Origin: Variovorax flavidus
GTDB lineage: Bacteria; Pseudomonadota; Gammaproteobacteria; Burkholderiales; Burkholderiaceae_C
NCBI RefSeq assembly: GCF_030317145.1
Contig: NZ_JASZYE010000004.1
Span: 124,001 to 188,000 of the forward strand
Length of the DNA stretch: 64,000 bases
Direction of reading: 5' to 3'
A model generated the notes under the pieces. That model searched no databases. It had not been told where the DNA came from and saw only the letters and a list, made by a program, of their open reading frames with translations. Positions 35,070 through 43,345 of this stretch are shown piece by piece (the stretch's first letter is position 1; the number at the start of each line of letters is the position of its first letter). A program made the translations under genes and the position numbers.

Positions 35070-36269
35070 ATGAGTTCACCAGTCCTGCGCCGCGTATCGG
35101 CCGCACCCGAATCGGACGATGCGCTGCTCGCGCAGCTGTCCTCCCTTTTTGCCGAAACCGCGGCCGATCACGATCGCAGTGGCGCATTCCCGCGCGAGAA
35201 CTTCGCCGCGCTGCAGGCCAACGGGCTTGTCAGCCTGGTCGCGCCGCGCGCGCACGGCGGTGGTGGTGCGTCGCTCGAAACCGCGCGCCGCGTGCTGGCA
35301 GCCGTCGCCTACGGCGAGCCCGCGACCGCGCTGATCCTCACGATGACCTGGCTGCAGCACCTCGCGATCGGCCGTACCGACAGCCGCTGGCCGCAGCATC
35401 TGCGCGAACGCGTGCTGCGCGATGCCGTGCGTGGCGGGGCATTGATCAACGCCTTGCGCGTGGAGCCCGCGCTGGGCTCGCCTGCGCGAGGCGGCCTGCC
35501 CGCCACGACCGCGCGTATCGAGGGCGATCAATGGAAGCTCAGCGGCCACAAACTCTACACCACCGGCATCGAGGGCCTGAGCTGGCTGTCGGTGTGGGGC
35601 CGCACGGACGAGGACGCTCCGCGCGTCGGCGTCTTCCTGGTGCCGCGCGATGCGCCCGGCGTTCGCGTGATTGCCAGCTGGGACCACCTGGGACTTCGCG
35701 CCTCGGGCAGCCATGAGGTGATCTTCGAGAACGTCGCGATCCCGCTCGACCATGCGGTCGATCTGCGCGCGCCGGCCGATTGGGCGCCCGATGCGGGCAG
35801 CCAGACCGACATCGACGCCCACGCGACGCAGCAGGCCTGGATGGTGGTGTTGCTGGGCACGCTCTACGACGCGGTGGCGCGAGCGGGACGCGACTGGCTG
35901 CTCGGCTTCCTCAACCGGCGGGCTCCGAGCGGGCTCGGCGCGCCGCTGGCCAGCCTGCCGCGCGTGCAGGAGGCCGTCGGCGAGATCGAGGCCTTGCTGA
36001 GCGCCAGCCGCGTGCTGCTGGACCATGCGGCCGCCGAAGTGGACGCGGGCCGCGCGCCCTCCGCCACGGAGAGCGGCTTGCTGAAGTACACGGTCACGGC
36101 CCATGCGATCCGGGCGGTCGAGTTGGCCTTGCAGCTCAGCGGCAACCACGGCCTCACGCGGCAGAACCCGCTGGAGCGCCACTACCGTGACGTGCTGTGC
36201 AGCCGCATCCACACGCCGCAGAACGACGCGATCCTGGTAACGGCCGGCAAGGCCGCGCTCTCGCGATGA
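35070..36269 (+). CDS. Acyl-CoA-dehydrogenase-like flavoprotein (SfnB/DszC-type)
   Basis: 399 residues from MSSPVLRRVSAAPESD, read 190 bases from the divergent SsuD-like gene. Acyl-CoA dehydrogenase fold: N-terminal helical part, FAD-binding middle (LSGHKLYTTGIEGLSWLSVWGR, GVRVIASWDHLGLRASGSHEVIFENV), and a helical C-terminus with LQLSGNHGLTRQNPLERHYRDVLCSRIHTPQNDAILVTAG. In sulfur-starvation loci such proteins (SfnB, DszC) act as reduced-flavin monooxygenases, not dehydrogenases. Its stop overlaps the next ATG (ATGA). Confidence 0.88.
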   Translation: MSSPVLRRVSAAPESDDALLAQLSSLFAETAADHDRSGAFPRENFAALQANGLVSLVAPRAHGGGGASLETARRVLAAVAYGEPATALILTMTWLQHLAIGRTDSRWPQHLRERVLRDAVRGGALINALRVEPALGSPARGGLPATTARIEGDQWKLSGHKLYTTGIEGLSWLSVWGRTDEDAPRVGVFLVPRDAPGVRVIASWDHLGLRASGSHEVIFENVAIPLDHAVDLRAPADWAPDAGSQTDIDAHATQQAWMVVLLGTLYDAVARAGRDWLLGFLNRRAPSGLGAPLASLPRVQEAVGEIEALLSASRVLLDHAAAEVDAGRAPSATESGLLKYTVTAHAIRAVELALQLSGNHGLTRQNPLERHYRDVLCSRIHTPQNDAILVTAGKAALSR

Positions 36270-36838
36270 GCGCGCGGCTGCGCGATTTCGTCGTCGCTTT
36301 CGGCCGGCTGATCGACACCCATCCCGCGGAGCCGCGCATCCTGGAAGAGGGCGGTGCCTTGCTGCGCGGCCTCGTCGCGCGCGACGACTGGCTGCCCGAT
36401 GCTTTTGCGAAGCCGCATCCGGAGCGCTATCAGCAATACCTGCTGCACCTCGATGCGGCCGATCGCTTCTCGGTGGTGAGCTTCGTCTGGGGGCCCGGCC
36501 AGGCCACGCCGGTGCATGACCACACGGTGTGGGGCCTGATCGGCATGCTGCGCGGCGCCGAGTACAGCCAGGCCTATCGCGAGCGGGATCGGCTTCTGAC
36601 GGCGCAAGGGGCTCCGGTCCGGCTCGATCCGGGCGATGTCGAGGCCGTGTCGCCGACCGTCGGCGACGTGCACCGCGTGCGCAACGCCTATGACGATCGC
36701 GTGTCGATCAGCATTCACGTCTATGGCGCCGACATCGGCAAGGTCCGACGCCATACTTACCCACCGGGCGGCGGGCGCAAGCCTTTTGTCTCTGGTTACT
36801 CGGAATTTCCTCAAGGCTTGCCTGTTTCATCGCCATGA
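36266..36838 (+). CDS. Gln-type thiol dioxygenase (3-mercaptopropionate-dioxygenase-like)
   Basis: 190 residues. Cupin fold with iron ligands H84 and H86 (HDHTVWG) and H136. Aligned to rat cysteine dioxygenase, Arg60 corresponds to Q57 here (YQQYLL), marking the Gln-type group that prefers 3-mercaptopropionate over cysteine. The crosslink cysteine is absent, as is usual in bacteria; Y153 is retained. It would convert the thiol to the sulfinate, which then loses sulfite. ATGA-coupled to both neighbours. Often annotated as cysteine dioxygenase. Confidence 0.9.
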   Translation: MSARLRDFVVAFGRLIDTHPAEPRILEEGGALLRGLVARDDWLPDAFAKPHPERYQQYLLHLDAADRFSVVSFVWGPGQATPVHDHTVWGLIGMLRGAEYSQAYRERDRLLTAQGAPVRLDPGDVEAVSPTVGDVHRVRNAYDDRVSISIHVYGADIGKVRRHTYPPGGGRKPFVSGYSEFPQGLPVSSP

Positions 36839-38433
36839 CTGCTTCCCTCTCCTTCGCCTCCGTGCGTGCGCATCTGCTCGCGCGTGACGAAATCGCCTTC
36901 CTCGACGTGCGCGAGGAAGACCCGTATGCACAGGCTCATCCGTTGTGGGCCGCCAATCTGCCGCTGTCGAGGATCGAACTCGATGCGTGGCGCCGCATTC
37001 CGCGGCGCGACACGCTGATCGTGCTCTATGGCGATCACGACGGTGTCGATCTGGCGCCGCTCGCGGCCGAGCGACTCGCCGCCCTGGGCTATGTGCGCGT
37101 CCATCTGCTGCAAGGCGGGCTCGACGGCTGGCGAGATGCGGGCGGCGAGCTGTTCCGCGACGTCAATGTGCCGAGCAAGTCCTTCGGCGAGCTGGTCGAG
37201 CATGAGCGCCATACGCCTTCGCTTTCGGCGCAGGAGGTCAAGGCCCTGATCGATGCGCGAGCCGATGTGGTGGTGCTCGACGCACGGCGATTCGACGAGT
37301 TCCAGACCATGAGCATTCCCACCGCCACCAGCGTGCCGGGCGCCGAGTTGGTGCTGCGCGTGCGCGAACTGGCGCCGGACCCGGCGACGCAGGTGATCGT
37401 CAATTGCGCCGGCCGGACGCGCAGCATCATCGGCACGCAGTCGCTGGTGAATGCGGGCATTCCCAATCCGGTCGCGGCGCTGCGCAACGGAACCATCGGC
37501 TGGAAGCTGGCCGGGCAGGTGCTCGACCACGGCGCCTCGCGCCCCGCACCCGCGCCGGGATTCGCGAACCGCGCCGCCGCGCAGGCGAACGCGCAGGACG
37601 TGGCGCGGCGCGCGGGCGTGCGCACGATCGGCCTCGATGCGCTCGCCTCGCTCGAAGCACCGGGCCGGACGGTCTATCGCTTCGACGTTCGCACGCCTGA
37701 GGAGTTCGAGGCCGGCCACCTGCCGGGCTTTGCCAGCGCGCCCGGCGGCCAGCTGGTGCAGGAAACAGATCACCACGTGCCGGTGCGCGGCGCACGTATC
37801 GTGCTTGCCGACGACGATGGCGTTCGTGCACCGATGACGGCATCGTGGCTCGCGCAGATGGGCTGGGAGGTGTATGTGGTGGAGGCGCAGCCCGTATCGG
37901 CCCGCAGTTCCCGGGGTGCGACGCCGGCCGACCATGCGGGTGCACCGCCGGTTGCAGGGATCACGCCGGCCGAACTCGCCGACGCCTTGCACACGCCGGG
38001 AGACATTGCGGTGATCGACGTCACGACCAGCGCCAACCACGCGAAGCGCCATATTCCGGGCGCCTGGTTCGCGATCCGCGCGCAACTGGCGCAGGCGCTG
38101 GATGTGATTCCCGTCGCGCGCCGCTACGTGCTGACATGCGGCAGCAGCCTGCTCGCGCGCTTTGCCGCCGTCGATCTGCGAGCCTTGCTCGCCGCGCGCG
38201 GCCGTGATGCCGATGTGGTCGTGCTGGAGGGCGGCAACGCCGCATGGTTCGCCGCCGGCCTGCCCGCGGAAACCGGTTGGATTCGCCTCGCCACACCGAC
38301 CACCGACCGCTACCGCCGTCCGTACGAAGGCACCGACGCGCCGGCCGAGGCAATGCAGGCCTACCTCGACTGGGAATTCGGCCTTGTCGCGCAGCTTGCA
38401 GCGGACGGAACGCATCACTTCAACGTCATCTAG
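36835..38433 (+). CDS. Four-domain rhodanese
   Basis: 532 residues with four tandem rhodanese domains: about 8-105, 128-225, 265-352 and 378-475. Active-site loop positions are Y65 (YGDHDG, no Cys), C191 (CAGRTR), D326 (no Cys) and C435 (CGSSLL). Thus two domains, the second and fourth, can carry a persulfide and two cannot. Coupled to the thiol dioxygenase by an ATGA overlap. Presumably transfers or traps sulfur released by the pathway. Confidence 0.9.
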   Translation: MTASLSFASVRAHLLARDEIAFLDVREEDPYAQAHPLWAANLPLSRIELDAWRRIPRRDTLIVLYGDHDGVDLAPLAAERLAALGYVRVHLLQGGLDGWRDAGGELFRDVNVPSKSFGELVEHERHTPSLSAQEVKALIDARADVVVLDARRFDEFQTMSIPTATSVPGAELVLRVRELAPDPATQVIVNCAGRTRSIIGTQSLVNAGIPNPVAALRNGTIGWKLAGQVLDHGASRPAPAPGFANRAAAQANAQDVARRAGVRTIGLDALASLEAPGRTVYRFDVRTPEEFEAGHLPGFASAPGGQLVQETDHHVPVRGARIVLADDDGVRAPMTASWLAQMGWEVYVVEAQPVSARSSRGATPADHAGAPPVAGITPAELADALHTPGDIAVIDVTTSANHAKRHIPGAWFAIRAQLAQALDVIPVARRYVLTCGSSLLARFAAVDLRALLAARGRDADVVVLEGGNAAWFAAGLPAETGWIRLATPTTDRYRRPYEGTDAPAEAMQAYLDWEFGLVAQLAADGTHHFNVI

Positions 38434-38530
38434 CCCGCCCTCAGGCTTCACGGCTTTAAGGGCAAGCGGGGCGGGCTGCGGGCTTCCTGCGCCGTCGCAC
38501 TAGACTAGCCGCCATTCAGGAGTTTCCAAA

Positions 38531-39622
38531 ATGGCAGTTACACAAGAGGCGCTCGGGCAGGCGCTCAAGTCCGTCCTCGACCCCAATACAGGCAAGGATT
38601 TCGTCAGCACCAAGGCGCTGAAGAACCTGCAGATTCACGAAGGCGACGTGTCCTTCGACATCGAGCTGGGCTATCCGGCCAAGAGCCAGATGCCGGCCCT
38701 GCGCAAGGCGCTGGTGGCCGCGGCCAAGACAGTGGCGGGTGTGGAGAACGTGTCGGTCAACATCGCGACCAAGGTCATCAGCCATGCCGTGCAGCGCGGC
38801 GTGCAGCTGATGCCCAACGTGAAGAACATCATCGCCGTGGCATCGGGCAAGGGCGGCGTCGGCAAGAGCACGACCGCGGCCAACCTGGCGCTCGCGCTCG
38901 CGGCCGAGGGCGCCAGCGTCGGCCTGCTCGACGCCGACATCTACGGCCCAAGCCAGCCCATGATGCTGGGCATCGACCGCCGCCCCGAGAGCGAGGACGG
39001 CAAGACCATGGAGCCGCTGGAGAACCACGGCGTGCAGGTCATGTCGATCGGTTTCCTGGTCGACCAGGACGAAGCCATGATCTGGCGCGGCCCAATGGCC
39101 ACGCAGGCGCTGGAGCAGTTGCTGCGCCAGACCAACTGGAAGGACCTGGACTACCTCATCGTCGACATGCCGCCCGGCACCGGCGACATCCAGCTCACGC
39201 TCTCGCAGCGCGTGCCGATGACGGGCGCGGTGATCGTCACCACGCCGCAGGACATCGCGCTGCTGGACGCCAGGAAGGGCATCAAGATGTTCGAGAAGGT
39301 CGGCGTGCCGATCCTCGGCATCGTCGAGAACATGGCGGTGCACGTGTGCTCGAACTGCGGCCACGTCGAGCACATCTTCGGCGCCGAGGGCGGCAAGAAG
39401 ATGGCCGAGCAATACAGCATGGACTACCTCGGCGCGCTGCCGCTGGACATCAACATCCGCCTGCAGGCCGACAGCGGCAAGCCGACAGTGGTAGCCGATC
39501 CTGACGGGGAGGTGGCCGGCATCTACAAGTCCGTCGCGCGCCGTGTCGCGGTGGGCATCGCGGAAAAGGCCAAGGACTTCTCCGCCAAGTTCCCGACGAT
39601 CACCGTCAGCAAGAACACCTGA
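38531..39622 (+). CDS. apbC: Mrp/ApbC family Fe-S cluster carrier ATPase
   Basis: 363 residues. N-terminal MIP18-like domain (about 1-90) followed by a ParA/MinD-type P-loop (ASGKGGVGKSTTAAN) and a C-terminal CSNCG cluster-binding motif near 275. Scaffolds and transfers [4Fe-4S] clusters. CAGGAG lies before the ATG. Stands alone, upstream of Fe-S-rich formate dehydrogenase genes that would use such clusters. Confidence 0.95.
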   Translation: MAVTQEALGQALKSVLDPNTGKDFVSTKALKNLQIHEGDVSFDIELGYPAKSQMPALRKALVAAAKTVAGVENVSVNIATKVISHAVQRGVQLMPNVKNIIAVASGKGGVGKSTTAANLALALAAEGASVGLLDADIYGPSQPMMLGIDRRPESEDGKTMEPLENHGVQVMSIGFLVDQDEAMIWRGPMATQALEQLLRQTNWKDLDYLIVDMPPGTGDIQLTLSQRVPMTGAVIVTTPQDIALLDARKGIKMFEKVGVPILGIVENMAVHVCSNCGHVEHIFGAEGGKKMAEQYSMDYLGALPLDINIRLQADSGKPTVVADPDGEVAGIYKSVARRVAVGIAEKAKDFSAKFPTITVSKNT

Positions 39623-39706
39623 GATCGTTGCTTTGCCCCCTACGGGGGGCCGGTCGATATGCGAAACCCTATTGACCTTTTGTAACAATTTCGCCCACAC
39701 TCCGCG

Positions 39707-39725
39707 GGCCCCCTTCAGAGGGGCC
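39707..39725 (+). other. 6-bp hairpin upstream of the OFA transporter
   Basis: GGCCCC pairs with GGGGCC across a 7-base loop, about 35 bases before the transporter ATG. A related GCCCCC/GGGGGC hairpin at 39635-39650 follows apbC. No T-run after either, so leader or weak terminator. Confidence 0.35.
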
Positions 39726-39759
39726 ACAGACCACAACAAACGGTACAGGAGTTAGGTAA

Positions 39760-41457
39760 ATGGCAAGTTCAAGCGCTGGCGTCCTCGGCGGGGGCGGCAA
39801 CATCGACGTGTTGGGTCCGCAGCCCGGCATTCTCGACAAGGAAAGAATCATTGCGGGGCCGGGTTTCAACCGCTGGCTCGTGCCGCCCGCGGCTCTCGCG
39901 ATCCATCTCTGCATCGGGATGGCCTATGGCTTCTCGGTGTTCTGGCTGCCGCTGTCGAAGGCGCTGTCGACGGCAGGCCACGGCGCACAGGCTTGTCCCA
40001 AGGACATGAGCTTCTTCGCCGAGCTGTTCGCCACCGGCTGCGACTGGCGCATCGCCACGCTGGGCTGGATGTACACGCTGTTCTTCGTGTTCCTGGGCTG
40101 CTCGGCAGCGCTATGGGGCGGATGGCTCGAACGCGCCGGTCCGCGCAAGGCCGGTGTCGTTTCCGCGCTGTGCTGGTGCGGCGGCATGATCCTGTCGGCG
40201 CTGGGTATCCACCTGCATCAGTTCTGGCTGATGATCCTCGGCTCGGGCGTGATCGGTGGCATCGGGCTCGGCCTGGGCTACATCTCGCCGGTCAGCACGC
40301 TCATCAAGTGGTTCCCCGACCGGCGCGGCATGGCGACCGGCATGGCAATCATGGGCTTCGGCGGCGGCGCGATGATCGGTTCGCCGCTCGCCGTCGACCT
40401 GATGAAGGCCTTCTCCAGCGCGACCGACGTGGGCGTGATGCAGACCTTCGTCGTGATGGCCCTCGTCTACTTCGTCTTCATGATGGCCGGTGCGTTCGGC
40501 TATCGCGTGCCGCCCACCGGATGGAAGCCGGCAGGCTGGACGCCGCCACCGGCGCAGACCGGCAACGCGATGATCACGCAGCGCCACGTGCACGTGAAGA
40601 AGGTCTGGGGCATCCCGCAGTTCTGGCTCGTGTGGCTGGTGCTCACGATGAACGTCAGCGCAGGCATCGGCGTGATCGGCATGGCGAGCCCGATGCTGCA
40701 GGAGGTGTTCGGCGGCAACCTGATCGGCGTCGCGAAGACCTTCGGTGAACTCGACAAGGCGCAACTCGCGTCCATCGCCGCGGTGGCCGGCGGCTTTGCC
40801 GCGCTGCTGTCGCTCTTCAACATCGGCGGTCGCTTCTTCTGGGCGAGTCTCTCGGACAGGCTCGGCCGCAAGCTGACCTACACCGTCTTCTTCGTGCTCG
40901 GCGGGTTGCTGTACTGGAGCATCCCGTCGTCGGCGGGCGCGGGCAGCAAGCTGCTGTTCGTCGGTGCGTTCTGCATCATCCTGTCGATGTACGGCGGCGG
41001 CTTCTCGACGGTGCCGGCCTATCTGGCCGACCTGTTCGGCACGCAGATGGTGGGCGCGATCCATGGCCGCCTGTTGACCGCCTGGGCCACGGCCGGCATC
41101 CTCGGTCCGGTGGTGGTGAACTACATGCGCGAGTACCAGCTGGGGCTTGGCATTCCGCGCGAGCAGGTCTACAACCAGACCATGTACATCCTGGTCGGCA
41201 TGCTGGCGGTGGGATTGATCGCCAACCTGCTGGTGCGGCCGGTGGCGGACAAGCACTTCATGAGCGAAGAGGAACTCGCGATCGAGAAGAGGCTGGCGCA
41301 CGAGAAGGCCGCCGCTTCCGAAGTCGGCTCGGGCTCCGCAGCGACCAGCGGTGCGGTGAGCCCGCTCGTCGTCGTGCTCGCATGGGTGGCTGTCGGCATC
41401 CCGCTCGCGTGGGGTGTCTACAAGACACTGGTGGCCGCTGCGAAATTCTTCAACTGA
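39760..41457 (+). CDS. OFA-family MFS transporter (oxalate/formate antiporter type)
   Basis: 565 residues, about 12 helices with short extra segments. Family signatures: HLCIGMAYGFSVFWLPLSKAL, LGYISPVSTLIKWFPDRRGMATGMAIMGFGGGAMIGSPLA and GGRFFWASLSDRLGRKLTYTVFFVLG. The C-terminal hydrophobic segment is at about 540-560. Placed 53 bases upstream of an NAD-linked formate dehydrogenase, so formate or oxalate transport is likely. A terminator-like hairpin lies just before it at 39707-39725. Confidence 0.88.
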   Translation: MASSSAGVLGGGGNIDVLGPQPGILDKERIIAGPGFNRWLVPPAALAIHLCIGMAYGFSVFWLPLSKALSTAGHGAQACPKDMSFFAELFATGCDWRIATLGWMYTLFFVFLGCSAALWGGWLERAGPRKAGVVSALCWCGGMILSALGIHLHQFWLMILGSGVIGGIGLGLGYISPVSTLIKWFPDRRGMATGMAIMGFGGGAMIGSPLAVDLMKAFSSATDVGVMQTFVVMALVYFVFMMAGAFGYRVPPTGWKPAGWTPPPAQTGNAMITQRHVHVKKVWGIPQFWLVWLVLTMNVSAGIGVIGMASPMLQEVFGGNLIGVAKTFGELDKAQLASIAAVAGGFAALLSLFNIGGRFFWASLSDRLGRKLTYTVFFVLGGLLYWSIPSSAGAGSKLLFVGAFCIILSMYGGGFSTVPAYLADLFGTQMVGAIHGRLLTAWATAGILGPVVVNYMREYQLGLGIPREQVYNQTMYILVGMLAVGLIANLLVRPVADKHFMSEEELAIEKRLAHEKAAASEVGSGSAATSGAVSPLVVVLAWVAVGIPLAWGVYKTLVAAAKFFN

Positions 41458-41471
41458 CAGACCAGAGACAA

Positions 41472-41494
41472 GCGCCGGCCCGGAAGGCCGGCGC
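41472..41494 (+). other. Perfect 9-bp stem-loop between transporter and formate dehydrogenase genes
   Basis: GCGCCGGCC and GGCCGGCGC with a 5-base loop CGGAA, in the 52-base gap after the transporter stop. No T-run. Could end or partly block transcription, stabilise the upstream message, or set the relative output of transporter and enzyme. Confidence 0.55.
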
Positions 41495-41509
41495 ACAAGG
41501 CCGAGGCAT

Positions 41510-43345
41510 ATGCAATACCCAGGCACTCCAGGCACGCCGGAAAAATTCAGGGAAGTGACCCTCGGCACTCCCGACGAGATGCGCGATCGCATCCGTCGCA
41601 AGAGCAAGCTGAAGGGGCGCCAGCCCGAAGAGACCTCGCTGCAGCAGGTCCGCGAACTCATCGGCCCGCGACCCGATGAGGGCTACCGGCGCGACCTGCT
41701 CATCGAGCATCTGCATCGCATCAACGATGCGCACGGCTGCCTGCACGACCGGCACCTCGTGGCCCTGGCGTCGCTGACCGGCATCCCGATGGCCGAGGTC
41801 TACGAGGTCGCGACCTTCTATCACCACTTCGAAGTGGTGCGCGGCGACGAGGCGGCTCCGGGCCTGACCGTGCGTGTATGCGATGGTCTCGCGTGCGAAA
41901 TGGCCGGAGCCAAGGATCTCCTCGCGCGCCTGCCGGCCTTGCTGGGCGCGGCGGGCCGCGGCGACGTGCGTGTGATCGCGGCGCCCTGCATCGGCCGCTG
42001 CGAGCAGGCGCCCGCCGTGGCGTTGCATCAGCGCGCGGTGCCGCTGGCGACGGCGGACAAGGTGCTGGAGGAACTGGCGTCCTGCTCGGCCTTCAGCGCG
42101 ACGGAGCCCGTTCACGGGATTGCCAACTTCGAGCCTTCGGCGCTGGCGGAACAAAGCATCTCGCCGTTGCCCAATGCCGTCGACGCGTTCCCCGCCTTCA
42201 CTGACTACGCCACCTACCGCGCCAACGGCGGGTACGCGCTCGCGGCCGCGCTGGTCCATGGCGAGGAAGATGCCGAAACGGTCATCAAGGCCATGGAAGA
42301 CTCGGGCCTGCGGGGCCTGGGCGGGGCCGGATTCCCGGCCGGGCGCAAGTGGCGCATCGTGCGCGACCAGCCTGCGCCCAAGCTGATGGCGGTCAACATC
42401 GACGAGGGCGAGCCTGGCACCTTCAAGGACCGGACCTACCTCGAACGCGATCCGCACCGCTTCCTCGAGGGGCTGCTGATCGCCGCGCAGATCGTCGGCA
42501 TCGACGCCTGCTACATCTATCTGCGTGACGAGTACCACGATTGCCGCGCACTGCTGCAGGCCGAACTGGCCAAGCTCCAGGCGGACCCGCCCTGCGAGCT
42601 GCCGACGATCGAGCTGCGACGCGGTGCCGGCGCCTACATCTGCGGCGAGGAGTCCGCGATGATCGAGAGCATCGAAGGCAAGCGCGGCGAACCCCGCATG
42701 CGCCCGCCCTACATCGCGCAGGTCGGCCTGTTCGGGCGGCCGACGCTCGAACACAACTTCGAAACCCTCTACTGGGTGCGCGACATCATCGAAAAGGGCC
42801 CGCAGTGGTTCAGCGGCTTCGGCCGCCATGGCCGCAAGGGCCTGCGCAGCTTCAGCGTGAGCGGGCGCGTGAGGCATCCGGGCGTCAAGCTGGCGCCTGC
42901 GGGCATCACGGTGCAGGAACTGATCGACGAATACTGCGGCGGCATGCTCGAAGGCCACACGCTGCACGCCTACTTGCCCGGCGGCGCCTCGGGTGGCATC
43001 CTGCCCGCGAGCATGAACGACATTCCGCTGGATTTCGACACGCTGCAGCCGCACGGCTGCTTCATCGGCTCGGCCGCCGTGATGGTGCTGAGCCAGCATG
43101 ATCGTGCGCGCGATGCGGCGCTCAATGTCATGCGCTTCTTCGAGCACGAGAGCTGCGGCCAGTGCACGCCCTGCCGCGTCGGCACGGCCAAGGCCGCCGC
43201 GCTGATGCAGGCGCCCGTGTGGGACAACGCCACGCTCGAGGATCTCGCGCAGGTGATGGGCGACGCCTCCATCTGCGGGCTCGGACAGGCGGCACCGAAT
43301 CCGATCCGCAGCATCCAGAAGTATTTCCCGCAGGAGATTGCATGA
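41510..43345 (+). CDS. NAD-linked formate dehydrogenase beta subunit, fused NuoE-NuoF type
   Basis: 611 residues from MQYPGTPGTPEKFREV. First third is NuoE-like, with a [2Fe-2S] site C124/C129/C160/C164 (CDGLAC, CIGRC). From about 230 on it is NuoF-like: FMN region GLRGLGGAGFPAGRKW, NAD region NIDEGEPGTFKDRTYLERDPHRFLEG, and C-terminal [4Fe-4S] site SCGQCTPC...CGLG. The fusion is the arrangement of Methylobacterium FDH1, not the separate FdsG/FdsB of Cupriavidus. It passes electrons from the alpha subunit to NAD+. Confidence 0.92.
   Translation: MQYPGTPGTPEKFREVTLGTPDEMRDRIRRKSKLKGRQPEETSLQQVRELIGPRPDEGYRRDLLIEHLHRINDAHGCLHDRHLVALASLTGIPMAEVYEVATFYHHFEVVRGDEAAPGLTVRVCDGLACEMAGAKDLLARLPALLGAAGRGDVRVIAAPCIGRCEQAPAVALHQRAVPLATADKVLEELASCSAFSATEPVHGIANFEPSALAEQSISPLPNAVDAFPAFTDYATYRANGGYALAAALVHGEEDAETVIKAMEDSGLRGLGGAGFPAGRKWRIVRDQPAPKLMAVNIDEGEPGTFKDRTYLERDPHRFLEGLLIAAQIVGIDACYIYLRDEYHDCRALLQAELAKLQADPPCELPTIELRRGAGAYICGEESAMIESIEGKRGEPRMRPPYIAQVGLFGRPTLEHNFETLYWVRDIIEKGPQWFSGFGRHGRKGLRSFSVSGRVRHPGVKLAPAGITVQELIDEYCGGMLEGHTLHAYLPGGASGGILPASMNDIPLDFDTLQPHGCFIGSAAVMVLSQHDRARDAALNVMRFFEHESCGQCTPCRVGTAKAAALMQAPVWDNATLEDLAQVMGDASICGLGQAAPNPIRSIQKYFPQEIA

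Noticed and set aside
39635-39650. GCCCCC/GGGGGC hairpin just after apbC
   Set aside because: Not called a terminator: no T-run follows. Possibly a partial copy of the REP-like repeat.
39672-39705. TTGACC as a possible -35 for the OFA transporter
   Set aside because: No acceptable -10 at 16-18 bases downstream.
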